Shown here piece by piece: positions 54,944 through 63,330 of a stretch of DNA of 64,000 nucleotides. The stretch comes from Tamaricihabitans halophyticus (GTDB lineage Bacteria; Actinomycetota; Actinomycetes; Mycobacteriales; Pseudonocardiaceae). The position numbers and the translations under genes are program-made. The notes under the pieces were generated by a model that was not told the DNA's origin, did no database searches, and saw nothing but the letters and a program-made list of their open reading frames with translations. Within the stretch, counting starts at the first letter, position 1; every line of letters begins with the position of its first letter. The stretch is from assembly GCF_004340875.1 (NCBI RefSeq), contig NZ_SLXQ01000006.1:62001-126000 (forward strand), written 5' to 3'.

Positions 54944-55426
54944 TCAACAGACAGCATCCAGCTCACCTACCGACGCCCAGCGAAACACCGGGCTGTCCCG
55001 AAACCCGGAATAGTCCACCGCCATTCCGCTTGCCGGTAGCACCGACCACAGTTGATACCGCGTCGAGGTGAGATGCTCTAGCCATTGCGGCGTCCACTCG
55101 GAGATATACCGGTCGTAGACACGCCGCACCCGCACGCCGTCCCGGTCTTCCAGCCGAGCCGGCCCCGTCGCACGGAACTGGCGGATGTCGTTGGGCGCGT
55201 TGAAAATCGCCGCGAGTACCGCGACGTCAGCACCACGCCGTGCGGCATCAAGGAACGGCTCCGGCCTCCCCTCGCCCCTTGGCGAGTTAAACCACAGCCG
55301 ACTGTCGGCATGGCAGAACCACACCACGGCGAGTGCCGGCCGACCGGTGGCGGTCACTGTCGCGATACTCGCCACTAGTCCGGGCTCGTCGAGCATGCCG
55401 CGTACGTCAAAATCGGGCTGATTCAT
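54944..55426 (-). CDS. Pyridoxamine 5'-phosphate oxidase-family (FMN-binding split barrel) protein
   Basis: A 160-residue split-barrel protein (VASIATVTATGRPALAVVWF, WFNSPRGEGRPEPFLDAARR, VRVRRVYDRYI). Such proteins bind FMN, F420 or heme; the short length and absent RRPxxW motif argue against true PdxH. ATG at 55426. Isolated, between the TIGR04222 gene and ispG on the same strand. The substrate is unknown. Confidence 0.82.
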   Translation of the reverse strand: MNQPDFDVRGMLDEPGLVASIATVTATGRPALAVVWFCHADSRLWFNSPRGEGRPEPFLDAARRGADVAVLAAIFNAPNDIRQFRATGPARLEDRDGVRVRRVYDRYISEWTPQWLEHLTSTRYQLWSVLPASGMAVDYSGFRDSPVFRWASVGELDAVC

Positions 55427-55468
55427 CGCCAGATCATCAAACCTCGATCACGGTCGAGATCAACCCAA

Positions 55469-55494
55469 ACCACAAGATCCCTAGAGATTGCGGT
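55469..55494. repeat. 26-bp 3'-end palindromic repeat
   Basis: ACCACAAGATCCC then TAGAGATTGCGGT; one changed arm base. It lies 12 bp after the ispG stop on the minus strand. Confidence 0.85.
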
Positions 55495-55506
55495 TACCGG
55501 GTGTAC

Positions 55507-56661
55507 TCAGCCAGAGACGACGACCTCGGGTGAGCCTTCGGGCAGCTCGCCGGACTCCTCGGCGATCCGCATGGCCTCTTCGATCAGGGTCTCCACGATC
55601 TGGTGCTCCGGCACGGTCTTGATCACTTCGCCCTTGACGAAGATCTGCCCCTTGCCGTTCCCGGAAGCCACCCCAAGGTCGGCCTCGCGGGCTTCGCCCG
55701 GCCCGTTCACCACGCAGCCCATCACGGCCACCCGCAACGGGACCTCCATGCCTTCCAGCCCGGCGGTCACCTCGTCGGCGAGTTTGTACACGTCCACCTG
55801 AGCACGACCACAGGACGGGCAGGAGACGATCTCCAGTTTGCGCGGCCGCAGGTTCAGTGACTGCAGGATCTGCTCACCGACCTTGACCTCTTCCACCGGC
55901 GGCGCGGAAAGCGATACCCGGATGGTGTCCCCGATCCCCTGGCGCAGCAGCGCGCCGAAGGCGACCGCGGACTTGATGGTGCCCTGAAAAGCCGGGCCGG
56001 CCTCGGTCACACCCAGGTGCAACGGGTAGTCGCACTGCTCGGCCAGGATCTCGTAGGCACGCACCATGACGACCGGGTCGTTGTGCTTCACCGAGATCTT
56101 CAGATCGTGGAAGTCGTGCTCGGCGAACAGTGAAGCCTCCCACAGCGCCGACTCCGCAAGCGCTTCCGGCGTGGCTTTGCCGTGCTTTTCCATCAGCCGC
56201 TTGTCGAGTGATCCGGCGTTCACGCCAATCCGGATCGGCGTGCCATGGTCCTTCGCCGCCTGCGCGATCTCCTTGACCTGGTCGTCGAACTTACGGATAT
56301 TGCCCGGGTTGACCCGCACCGCCGCGCAACCGGCCTCGATCGCCGCGAACACGTACTTCGGCTGGAAGTGAATATCCGCGATCACCGGAATCTTCGACTT
56401 CGCCGCGATCGCCGGCAACGCCTCGGCGTCGTCGGCCGAAGGGCAAGCGACGCGCACGATATCGCAGCCGGACGCGGTCAGCTCCGCGATCTGTTGCAGC
56501 GTGGCGTTCACATCCGCGGTCACGGTCGTCGTCATCGACTGCACCGACACCGGGTGCTGGCTGCCCACACCGACGGGACCGACACTCAGCTGACGGGTCG
56601 GCCGCCGTTCCGCCAACACCGGAGGAGGGCTGGCGGGCATGCCGAGCATGACGTCTGTCAT
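55507..56661 (-). CDS. ispG: 4-hydroxy-3-methylbut-2-en-1-yl diphosphate synthase (GcpE)
   Basis: A 384-residue TIM-barrel iron-sulfur enzyme that reduces MEcPP to HMBPP in the MEP pathway. [35 protein letters not shown] and the 4Fe-4S cysteines in [12 protein letters not shown] and [13 protein letters not shown] are all present. The ATG at 56661 matches the family length; the frame extends further upstream but the extra 34 residues are not family-like. Third in the order dxr-rip1-ispG, 102 bp after rip1. Confidence 0.97.
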   Translation of the reverse strand: MTDVMLGMPASPPPVLAERRPTRQLSVGPVGVGSQHPVSVQSMTTTVTADVNATLQQIAELTASGCDIVRVACPSADDAEALPAIAAKSKIPVIADIHFQPKYVFAAIEAGCAAVRVNPGNIRKFDDQVKEIAQAAKDHGTPIRIGVNAGSLDKRLMEKHGKATPEALAESALWEASLFAEHDFHDLKISVKHNDPVVMVRAYEILAEQCDYPLHLGVTEAGPAFQGTIKSAVAFGALLRQGIGDTIRVSLSAPPVEEVKVGEQILQSLNLRPRKLEIVSCPSCGRAQVDVYKLADEVTAGLEGMEVPLRVAVMGCVVNGPGEAREADLGVASGNGKGQIFVKGEVIKTVPEHQIVETLIEEAMRIAEESGELPEGSPEVVVSG

Positions 56662-56763
56662 TTGCAGGAAGCCCCATTTCTCTACCGGCAGGGTTCTGGT
56701 TGATTCCTTTTCCAGTGTGCCCCTACCTGGATGACCCATGCAGCCACAGGTGAGCTGAACCAA

Positions 56764-57984
56764 CTACTCAAGGCGGATGGGATTCACGATATCCGCGGTT
56801 ACGGTGAGTAGCATAATCGATCCGCCGATGGCGATCAGCACCAACGTGACCCCGGTCAACTTGGTGTAGTCGGCGGGCCCGCGCGGACCGAGTCCGCGCA
56901 GCCTGCGTATCCAGTCGCGCACCCGTTCATACCAGAGCACCGCGATATGCCCGCCGTCCATCGGCAGCAGCGGCAGCAGGTTGAACACGCCAATGAAGAA
57001 GTTGAACATCACCAGCAGCAGCAGGAAGACCTCCCACAGCCCCTGCTCGACCGCATCGCCGCCGATGATGCTGGCGCCCACGACGCTGACCGGAGTGTCC
57101 GGCGCTCGCTCGCCGCCGAAGATCGCCTCGACGACCTTCGGGATCCGCTCGGGGAAACGCTTCAGCCCCTCGTAGACATTCACGAACATGGTGCCGGTGA
57201 ATTCGGTCGCACCGCCGATTCCGGCGATCGGTCCGTACTCGAACATGCTCTGCTGGGTAGCACCGAGCGCCCCAGCCATCACGACCTCGTTGTCCTGGTT
57301 ACCCGGCACGGCGTCCGGCGCCGGCCGCTGCACCGGAACCACGTTCACGGTGAGCGTCAGCTCCCGGTCGCCTCGTTCCACCACGACCGGGGTGTTTCCG
57401 CGCTTGTCCGCCAGCTCCTCACGCACCTGGGTCCAGGTGTTGATCTCCGTGCCGTCGATGGCGACGATCACATCACCTGGCCGCATCCCCGCATCGCGGG
57501 CCGGGGCCGGGTCGTTCGGGCCACAGGGCAGCTGTTCGAGCGATACCCGGTCCGAGGAAACCGCGCACTTGTCCGCGCTGCGCACCACGGGCTCATTGCC
57601 AATATTCGGCAGCCCCATGGTGACTGCCATCAGGTAGAGCACCAGGAAGCCGAATATGAAGTGCACGAACGCGCCAGCGGCCATCACCACGGTGCGCTTC
57701 CAGACCTTGTACCGCCACATCGCACGCGGCGACTCGTCCGGCGTCACCTCGTCCAGCGTGGTCATTCCGGCGATCTCGCAGAAACCGCCGATCGGCAACG
57801 CCTTGATGCCGTACTCGGTCTCTCCCCTGCGGAACGACCAGATCCGCGGACCGAATCCGACGTAGTACCGGCGCACCTTCATGCCGAACCACTTGGCGGT
57901 GAGCAGATGTCCGGCTTCGTGCAGCGCGAGGGACACCCCGATGCCGAGCGCGAACAGCAAGCAGCCCAGGATGAAGGCCAGCAT
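56764..57984 (-). CDS. rip1: Site-2 intramembrane metalloprotease (Rip1/RseP family)
   Basis: A 406-residue protein. The zinc motif HEAGHLLTAK lies in helix 1 (His at 22 and 26) and the third ligand Asp in LLPLLPMDGGH in the last helices. A PDZ domain (MRPGDVIVAIDGTEINTWTQ) spans about 165-235. It cuts anti-sigma factors within the membrane in regulated proteolysis. It sits between dxr and ispG as in mycobacteria (Rv2870c-Rv2869c-Rv2868c), 6 bp after dxr. Confidence 0.95.
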   Translation of the reverse strand: MLAFILGCLLFALGIGVSLALHEAGHLLTAKWFGMKVRRYYVGFGPRIWSFRRGETEYGIKALPIGGFCEIAGMTTLDEVTPDESPRAMWRYKVWKRTVVMAAGAFVHFIFGFLVLYLMAVTMGLPNIGNEPVVRSADKCAVSSDRVSLEQLPCGPNDPAPARDAGMRPGDVIVAIDGTEINTWTQVREELADKRGNTPVVVERGDRELTLTVNVVPVQRPAPDAVPGNQDNEVVMAGALGATQQSMFEYGPIAGIGGATEFTGTMFVNVYEGLKRFPERIPKVVEAIFGGERAPDTPVSVVGASIIGGDAVEQGLWEVFLLLLVMFNFFIGVFNLLPLLPMDGGHIAVLWYERVRDWIRRLRGLGPRGPADYTKLTGVTLVLIAIGGSIMLLTVTADIVNPIRLE

Positions 57985-57990
57985 TCGTCG

Positions 57991-59208
57991 TCAGTTCCTT
58001 TCCCACCTGTCCAGCAGGTCCCGCGCATGCGTTCGCGCCCACGTTTCGGCGGCGAGCACTTCGTCGACGCTGCTCGGGCTAGCCCCCCAGCCGCCAGCGT
58101 CATCGAGGACCTGAGAAACAGTGTCCACGATCGACGTGAAGGCCGTGTTCCCTGCCAGGAATTCGGCCACCGCCTCCTCGTTCGCGGCGTTGTAGATCGC
58201 GGGCAGGCAACCCCCGGCGGTCACCGCCTGCCTGGCCAGTCGCACCGCGGGAAACGCCTCGTCATCCAGCGGTTCGAAGGTCCAGGAGGTTGGCGAGCCG
58301 AAGGTGCACGGGCTCGCCGCCGCCGGCGTGCGTTCTGGCCAGCTCAGCGCGAGCGCGATGGGCAACCGCATATCCGGCGGGCTTGCCTGGGCGATGGTCG
58401 AGCCGTCGGTGAAGGTGACCATCGAATGCACGATGGACTGCGGATGCACCACCACGTCGATCCGCTCGGCCGGTACCTGAAAGAGCAGCTGCGCCTCGAT
58501 CAGTTCCAGCCCCTTGTTCATCAACGTGGCGGAGTTCACGGTGACCAGCGGGCCCATGTTCCACGTTGGATGGTTCAGCGCATCGGCCACCGTGACATCG
58601 CCGAGTTCGTCCCTGCACCGACCGCGAAACGGTCCACCCGATGCGGTGAGCACCAGCCGGTCCACTTCGCCGGGCGCCCCGCCGCGCAAACACTGCGCGA
58701 GGGCGGAGTGCTCGGAATCGACCGGAACCAGCTGGCCGGGCGCGGCCGCATCGAGCACCAGCGATCCGCCCGCCACCAGGGATTCCTTGTTCGCCAGCGC
58801 GAGCGTCGCACCGGTAGCCAGTGCCCGCAGGGTCGGCGCCAACCCCTGCGAACCGGGCAGCGCGTTGAGCACCACATCGGCTGGCGCCGCCTCGATCAGT
58901 TCGGTGACCGAATCCGGCCCGGCCAGGATGCGCGGGAGCCGGAACTCGCCCTGCGCGTAGCCCCTGCGCTGGGCCTCCGCGTAGAGCGCGAGCTGCAGAT
59001 CCTCGACGGCCGTACCTCGGGTCACCGCGACCACCCGTACGTCGAACTCCATTGCCTGGGCGGCAAGGGCCGCCGGGTCCGTGCCCCCCGCCGCGATCCC
59101 GGTCACGGTGAAACGATCCCGGTTGGCCCGGATCACGTCGAGGGCTTGGCCGCCAATCGAACCGGTGGAGCCGAGTACCAGGACCGAACGGATTGAATTC
59201 GCGCTCAT
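57991..59208 (-). CDS. dxr: 1-deoxy-D-xylulose 5-phosphate reductoisomerase
   Basis: A 405-residue enzyme catalysing the committed MEP-pathway step, DXP to MEP, with NADPH and a divalent metal. Motifs: LGSTGSIG near residue 12, [19 protein letters not shown] (metal Asp/Glu), and [17 protein letters not shown] and [19 protein letters not shown] 59208 with GGAG 4 nt upstream. First gene of the dxr-rip1-ispG operon. Confidence 0.97.
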   Translation of the reverse strand: MSANSIRSVLVLGSTGSIGGQALDVIRANRDRFTVTGIAAGGTDPAALAAQAMEFDVRVVAVTRGTAVEDLQLALYAEAQRRGYAQGEFRLPRILAGPDSVTELIEAAPADVVLNALPGSQGLAPTLRALATGATLALANKESLVAGGSLVLDAAAPGQLVPVDSEHSALAQCLRGGAPGEVDRLVLTASGGPFRGRCRDELGDVTVADALNHPTWNMGPLVTVNSATLMNKGLELIEAQLLFQVPAERIDVVVHPQSIVHSMVTFTDGSTIAQASPPDMRLPIALALSWPERTPAAASPCTFGSPTSWTFEPLDDEAFPAVRLARQAVTAGGCLPAIYNAANEEAVAEFLAGNTAFTSIVDTVSQVLDDAGGWGASPSSVDEVLAAETWARTHARDLLDRWERN

Positions 59209-59340
59209 CGCGCTCCATTGTCGCGTACTCGGCGTGGGCGTGGAGCCGCGCGTCACACGGATACCGCGGCGGCGATGGCTGCCGGGTATGCGACGATAGC
59301 GGCGAACGAGATCGTTGCATACCCGGCTGCTGGAGGAACC

Positions 59341-59598
59341 GTGGCGGACACCAAGTCGGACCAGGCTGTCAAGGACGTGGACACCCACGACGAGCCGTCC
59401 GTCGAGTGGGGCTGGCACGGCCACTTCCCGAAGGCGACGCTGGTCGCCGGCACCATCTGCACAGCGATCATGCTGCTGTTGCTGATCGGCAACCACGAGA
59501 GCAACACCGAGAACATCTGGTTGATCAGCCTCGCGGTCGGGATGGCCGGTGGGCTCGTCTTCCTGCAGCGCCGTCGCCGCACCCCCTGGCGCCGCTAA
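59341..59598 (+). CDS. DUF2631-family membrane protein
   Basis: An 85-residue protein from GTG 59341 with GGAGG 4 nt upstream. A soluble N-terminus ([16 protein letters not shown]) precedes two helices ([19 protein letters not shown] and [17 protein letters not shown]) and ends with a basic [13 protein letters not shown]2631 protein also lies near dxr in mycobacteria (Rv2876). Function unknown. Confidence 0.88.
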   Translation: MADTKSDQAVKDVDTHDEPSVEWGWHGHFPKATLVAGTICTAIMLLLLIGNHESNTENIWLISLAVGMAGGLVFLQRRRRTPWRR

Positions 59599-59618
59599 CC
59601 GCGCGTAACCGCGTTCTG

Positions 59619-59644
59619 ACCGCAATCTTTAGAGTTCTTGCGGT
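59619..59644. repeat. 26-bp 3'-end palindromic repeat
   Basis: ACCGCAATCTTTAGAGTT then CTTGCGGT, perfect 7-bp arms, 20 bp after the DUF2631 stop. It precedes a composite unit 11 bp away. Confidence 0.88.
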
Positions 59645-59655
59645 GACTGGGTGTG

Positions 59656-59731
59656 ACCGCGTTCTTTAACGTTAGCGAGGCTGTCGTGGTCGCAGGCGCC
59701 CCGAGATCGCAATCTTTAGGGATCTTGCGGT
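59656..59731. repeat. 76-bp composite of the 3'-end repeat family, copy 2 (inverted)
   Basis: Reverse complement of 25953-26028 with four mismatches; same length and no gaps. It lies 22 bp beyond the stop codon of the displaced rlmN 3' fragment, where the native rlmN 3' end would be expected. Confidence 0.88.
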
Positions 59732-59753
59732 CACCCGGACGCGGTCTCGTGGC

Positions 59754-59911
59754 TCAGGCTTCGGCGGCTAGCTGGCCGCAGGCGGCGGCGATCTCCTGAC
59801 CCCGAGTGTCCCGCACGGTGCAGGCCACCCCGCCCGCATTCACCCTGCGCACGAACTCCCGCTCGACCGATTTCGGCGAAGCATCCCACTTCGACCCCGG
59901 CGTCGGATTCA
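59754..59911 (-). pseudogene. Displaced rlmN 3' end (51 codons plus stop)
   Basis: Identical at 156 of 158 positions to the 3' end of the intact rlmN (60835-60992), ending at the same stop codon; both differences are synonymous. It encodes [20 protein letters not shown] and on to CGQLAAEA, including the C-terminal catalytic Cys, but has no start. Because it retains the flanking 26-bp repeats typical of native gene ends, it is probably the original rlmN terminus, cut off by insertion of the toxin-antitoxin unit. Confidence 0.9.
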
Positions 59912-59968
59912 GTGCATTGAACCTCTACAGGTCGTCTCGTCCGCATAATCCAACGCAGATTGCGACAA

Positions 59969-60349
59969 CTAGGAGGTCACGAGATCACTTTGTTGAACGA
60001 TGGCACGATCTACTTCACTGGTTGAAACGTTGACGTCATGGTCCTCGAAGTCGGCAACGAGCTTCAGGCGGCCACCCAATGCGAGAACATAGCGATTCAA
60101 GGTGTCTACTTCCATCTGCCCAACATCGCCGCTCTCAAGCTGGCTGACTCGCGGCTGACTGATACCCATCCGGTGGGCGACCTCGCCTTGCGAGAGGCGC
60201 ATATCCTGACGGAGCCGCGCCAGCCGGAAGCCGAGCACGAACGCCTGAGTCCGAGTGCGTGCCTCGGCCCGAGCGGTGTCGAGGTCACGTCCGCTGGCCT
60301 CGTCGCGACGAGCCTTGTCAGCCTTAACGTCCTTCCACGAGCGGGTCAT
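59969..60349 (-). CDS. XRE-family antitoxin (HigA-like)
   Basis: A 126-residue protein. N-terminal residues 1-40 are charged and helical (MTRSWKDVKADKARRDEASG), then an XRE HTH (LRQDMRLSQGEVAHRMGISQ PRVSQLESGD, about 46-75), then LNRYVLALGGRLKLVADFED, a usual C-terminus of HigA-type antitoxins. The ATG at 60349 overlaps the stop of the repaired toxin frame (TGATG) with AGGAGG upstream; a GTG one codon earlier is possible. It should neutralise the toxin and autorepress. Confidence 0.88.
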   Translation of the reverse strand: MTRSWKDVKADKARRDEASGRDLDTARAEARTRTQAFVLGFRLARLRQDMRLSQGEVAHRMGISQPRVSQLESGDVGQMEVDTLNRYVLALGGRLKLVADFEDHDVNVSTSEVDRAIVQQSDLVTS

Positions 60350-60733
60350 CACTCAGTCCTCCTCTCGTCGCGTTCGATGTCTGCCAAGTGCTGGCTATAA
60401 CGCTGATCCGCCAGCGGGATGTTCCGCTGGTACCAACCCTTCCAATCTCCAGATTTATCGCCCGCCGCCAACAGGATCGCTTGCCGCCTTGGATCAAAAC
60501 GCAAACAAGATCCTCACCTCGGTTTCCCCCGCCGAAGGGGGACGAAGCTCTTTCATGTTGTGGTGAGCTGCCCCCTTGATTCGGTCCACGAGAGGCCGCC
60601 CCAGTGTGGGACCAGTTGCCGCAAGCATGTCGATGGCCACCTCGACCAAGTCAGCAGTCTCAGGGTCCTCTTCCATAAGCTGATCGAACCAAGCGTCCAC
60701 GCTCTCGTGTAGTTCTACAATCCACTCGCCCAC
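60349..60733 (-). pseudogene. RelE/HigB-type (Gp49-like) toxin with single-base frameshift
   Basis: GTG 60733 gives 79 residues (EWIVELHESVDAWFDQLMEE, LGRPLVDRIKG, HNMKELRPPSAGETEVRILF) and then a TGA at 60494-60496. Removing one T from the TTTT run (60496-60499, complement) continues the family sequence DPRRQAILLAAGDKSGDWKG WYQRNIPLADQRYSQHLADI to a stop overlapping the antitoxin start: 127 residues, the normal size. The toxin is therefore inactivated by a homopolymer insertion, uses slippage, or carries a sequencing error. The toxin-first order matches HigBA. Confidence 0.85.
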
Positions 60734-60734
60734 G

Positions 60735-60760
60735 CTGCAATAATAACTTTAACCTTATGC
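60735..60760 (-). promoter_or_regulatory. Candidate toxin-antitoxin promoter/operator
   Basis: An AT-rich 26-bp stretch (ATAAGGTTAAAGTTATTATTG on the minus strand) directly before the toxin GTG, standing out from the GC-rich surroundings. It contains GTTAAAGTTAT-like half-sites of the kind bound by HTH antitoxins. Position only; no measured promoter. Confidence 0.4.
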
Positions 60761-60813
60761 CGCACCGTGCGCCAGGAGACGCAGTGTGACGTTGGCTGCC
60801 ATACCCGTGTGAC

Positions 60814-60827
60814 GCCCCCTTTGGGGC
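60814..60827 (-). terminator. Short hairpin after rlmN
   Basis: GCCCC-loop-GGGGC (14 bp), 8 bp beyond the rlmN stop, inside the inserted unit. No T-run; weak. Confidence 0.35.
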
Positions 60828-60834
60828 TTCGAGA

Positions 60835-60992
60835 TCAGGCTTCGGCGGCTAGCTGGCCGCAGGCGGCGGCGATCTCCTGGCCCCGAGTGTCCCGCACGGT
60901 GCAGGCCACTCCGCCCGCATTCACCCTGCGCACGAACTCCCGCTCGACCGATTTCGGCGAAGCATCCCACTTCGACCCCGGCGTCGGATTCA
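60835..60992. repeat. 158-bp direct repeat, rlmN-linked copy
   Basis: The functional rlmN 3' end; partner of 59754-59911 in the same orientation, offset 1081 bp, two mismatches, both synonymous. Confidence 0.92.
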
Positions 60993-61938
60993 ACGGAATC
61001 ACGTTCACGTGGACCAGCTGGCCCAGGTGCGCCCGCAACCGCTCGGCAAGCAGATCCGCCCGCCACGGCTGATCATTCATGTCCCTGATCAGCGCGTACT
61101 CGATCGACACCCGCCGACCACTCACATCCGCGTAGTACCGGGCGGCCCGCAGCACCTCGTCCACCGACCACCGGTTGTTCACCGGGACCAAGGTGTCCCG
61201 CAGCTCATCGTCCGGGGTGTGCAGCGACACCGCCAACCGCACCTGCATACCCTCATCAGCCAGCCGCCGAATCGCCGGCGCCAAACCCACCGTGGACACC
61301 GTCACCGACCGCTGCGAGATCCCCAGCCCTGCCGGCGCCGGCTCGGTGATCCGCCGCACCGCGGCCACCACCCGACGGTAGTTCGCCAACGGTTCACCCA
61401 TGCCCATGAACACGATGTTGGACAGCCGTCCAGCCGAACCGAGTTCACCATCGCGCATCGCGGCCGCGGCCGCCCTGATCTGGTCCACGATCTCCGCGGT
61501 CGACAGGTTCCGCTCCAACCCACCCTGACCGGTCGCGCAGAACGGGCAGGCCATCCCGCAGCCAGCCTGGCTGGACACGCACAGCGTCACCCGGTCCGGG
61601 TAGCGCATCAGCACGCTCTCCAGCAGGGTGCCGTCGTGCGCGCGCCACAGCGTCTTGCGGGTCGTGCCGTCATCACAGGCCACATGGCGCACCACGGAAA
61701 GCAGCGGCGGCAACAGCTCGCTGGCCAACCGTTCGCGGGCGCTGGCCGGAATGTCCGTCATCGCCGTGGGGTCCACGGTCAGCCGGGAGAAGTAGTGATG
61801 GGAGAGCTGGTTCGCCCGAAACGCGTGTTCACCCAGCTCAACAACGGCTTCCCGGCGCTCCGCGACGGAAAGGTCCGCGAGGTGCCGAGGGGGCAGCCCG
61901 CGTTTAGGTGCATCGAAAACCAGCGGAAGTGAAGTCAT
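60835..61938 (-). CDS. rlmN: Dual-specificity RNA methyltransferase RlmN
   Basis: A 367-residue radical-SAM enzyme that methylates C2 of A2503 in 23S rRNA and A37 in some tRNAs. The radical cluster motif is CGMACPFC (CxxxCxxC), SAM region GMGEPLANY, and the methyl-carrying Cys lies in [11 protein letters not shown] near the C-terminus. Its last 52 codons are part of the inserted unit, so the gene appears to have been rebuilt with a foreign but near-identical 3' end and should be functional. It lies 49 bp after aroA on the same strand. Confidence 0.97.
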   Translation of the reverse strand: MTSLPLVFDAPKRGLPPRHLADLSVAERREAVVELGEHAFRANQLSHHYFSRLTVDPTAMTDIPASARERLASELLPPLLSVVRHVACDDGTTRKTLWRAHDGTLLESVLMRYPDRVTLCVSSQAGCGMACPFCATGQGGLERNLSTAEIVDQIRAAAAAMRDGELGSAGRLSNIVFMGMGEPLANYRRVVAAVRRITEPAPAGLGISQRSVTVSTVGLAPAIRRLADEGMQVRLAVSLHTPDDELRDTLVPVNNRWSVDEVLRAARYYADVSGRRVSIEYALIRDMNDQPWRADLLAERLRAHLGQLVHVNVIPLNPTPGSKWDASPKSVEREFVRRVNAGGVACTVRDTRGQEIAAACGQLAAEA

Positions 61939-61987
61939 GACGGATACCAGTGTCCCACGCGTACGGCACCGCCTGACCGCGGCCGGA

Positions 61988-63280
61988 TCAGCCCAGCATG
62001 TCCTGCCAGACCGTGGTGAACTCCGGAAACGTCTTGCCCACGGTGCCCGGATCGGTCACCACTACCCCCGGCACCCGCAGCCCGACCACCGCCGCGGCCA
62101 TGACCAGCCGGTGATCGTCATAGGTATGGAAGGTGCCGCCATGCATCGGCGCGGGTTCGATCACCAGGCCGTCCTCGGTGTCCCTCACCCCGGCGCCGAG
62201 TTTGGACAGCTCGGTGGCCAGTGCGGCGAGCCGATCGGTCTCGTGGCCGCGTAGATGGGCCACTCCGGTGATCACCGACGGTCCTTCGGCGAAGCAAAGC
62301 ATGGCCGCGATCACCGGGGTCAGCTCGCCCACGTCGTGCAGGTTCAGCCGCGCGCCGCGCAACCGGCCGTCGCTGGTCACGACCAGCCCCTCGGCGCCGA
62401 GCTCGTTGGCCACACCCAGCTCGCTGAGCACGCCGCGAATCCGCGCCCCAGGCTGGGTGCTGGTCGCCGGCCAGCCGGAAAGGCACAACCGGCCGCCGGA
62501 TACCGCCACCGCGGCGAGAAACGGCGCGGCCGCGGAAAGATCCGGCTCCACGATGTATTCCGGGCAGGTCAGCTCGCCCTGCTCAACCCGGTACTCGCCG
62601 GGCGCGACATGCACGGTCGCGCCGAACTCGCGCAGCATCGCCACGGTCATCGCGATATGCGGCTCGCTCGGCGGAGTTCCACCAACCAGTCGGACGGTGA
62701 TGCCGCCCGCGCAGGCAGGGCCGGCAAGCAACAGCGCGGAAAGGAACTGGCTGGACGCCGAGGCATCCACCTCGACCGCGCCACCGGGTAGCCCGCCCTG
62801 CCCATGCACCGTGCACGGCAGGTGGCCGCTGCCGGCATCGGTAACCGGTACACCAAGCGAACGCATCGCGGCCAGCAGCGGCGCGATCGGCCGGCGGCGG
62901 ATCGCCGCATCGCCGTCGTAGTGCACATCGCCGGCGCAGCGCGCGGCAAGCAGCGGCGTGAACCTGGCAACCGTGCCGGCGTTGCCCACATCGATCGTCC
63001 GCTCGCCGGTCGGTAGCGGGCCAGGGGTAAGCAGCACGTCCCCGCCGCGGCGACGCACCACGTCGACGCCGAACGCGCCCAGCGCGTCCAGCATCAGCCC
63101 GGTATCCCTGGATATCAGCGGTTCGCGGACCAGCGTGGGCGAAGGGCTCAACGCGGCGAGTACATACGCGCGGTTGGTGATGGATTTCGAACCGGGTACG
63201 CGCACCCTCGCGTCAATCGGCTCCTCCGTTGCCGGTGCCTGCCAGTTCCGCGAAAGCTCGGTGTCCATACCGCTCATCAT
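61988..63280 (-). CDS. aroA: 3-phosphoshikimate 1-carboxyvinyltransferase (EPSP synthase)
   Basis: A 430-residue two-domain enzyme of aromatic amino-acid synthesis. It carries [16 protein letters not shown] (phosphate-binding Lys/Ser), [13 protein letters not shown] (PEP site), [14 protein letters not shown] and RGHETDRL and YDDHRLVMA. The second Met (63268) is equally likely as start. It adds enolpyruvate to shikimate 3-phosphate and is the target of glyphosate. Downstream is rlmN, 49 bp away. Confidence 0.95.
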   Translation of the reverse strand: MMSGMDTELSRNWQAPATEEPIDARVRVPGSKSITNRAYVLAALSPSPTLVREPLISRDTGLMLDALGAFGVDVVRRRGGDVLLTPGPLPTGERTIDVGNAGTVARFTPLLAARCAGDVHYDGDAAIRRRPIAPLLAAMRSLGVPVTDAGSGHLPCTVHGQGGLPGGAVEVDASASSQFLSALLLAGPACAGGITVRLVGGTPPSEPHIAMTVAMLREFGATVHVAPGEYRVEQGELTCPEYIVEPDLSAAAPFLAAVAVSGGRLCLSGWPATSTQPGARIRGVLSELGVANELGAEGLVVTSDGRLRGARLNLHDVGELTPVIAAMLCFAEGPSVITGVAHLRGHETDRLAALATELSKLGAGVRDTEDGLVIEPAPMHGGTFHTYDDHRLVMAAAVVGLRVPGVVVTDPGTVGKTFPEFTTVWQDMLG

Positions 63281-63330
63281 TCCCGTTTCCCCAAAGTGCG
63301 CATCCCCGGACCCCTACCCTCCACTGTGGA

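Larger units (their letters stand above)
59912..60992. mobile_element. Inserted 1081-bp unit: toxin-antitoxin pair plus replacement rlmN 3' end
   Basis: The unit spans from the end of the displaced rlmN fragment to the end of the 158-bp duplication within intact rlmN, so it is bounded by direct repeats as expected for Campbell-type integration of a circle carrying a copy of the target's 3' end. It contains the antitoxin, the toxin and an AT-richer flank but no integrase, so it may be a passenger fragment, a miniaturised element or a recombination product. Exact borders are inferred from the repeats. Confidence 0.55.
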
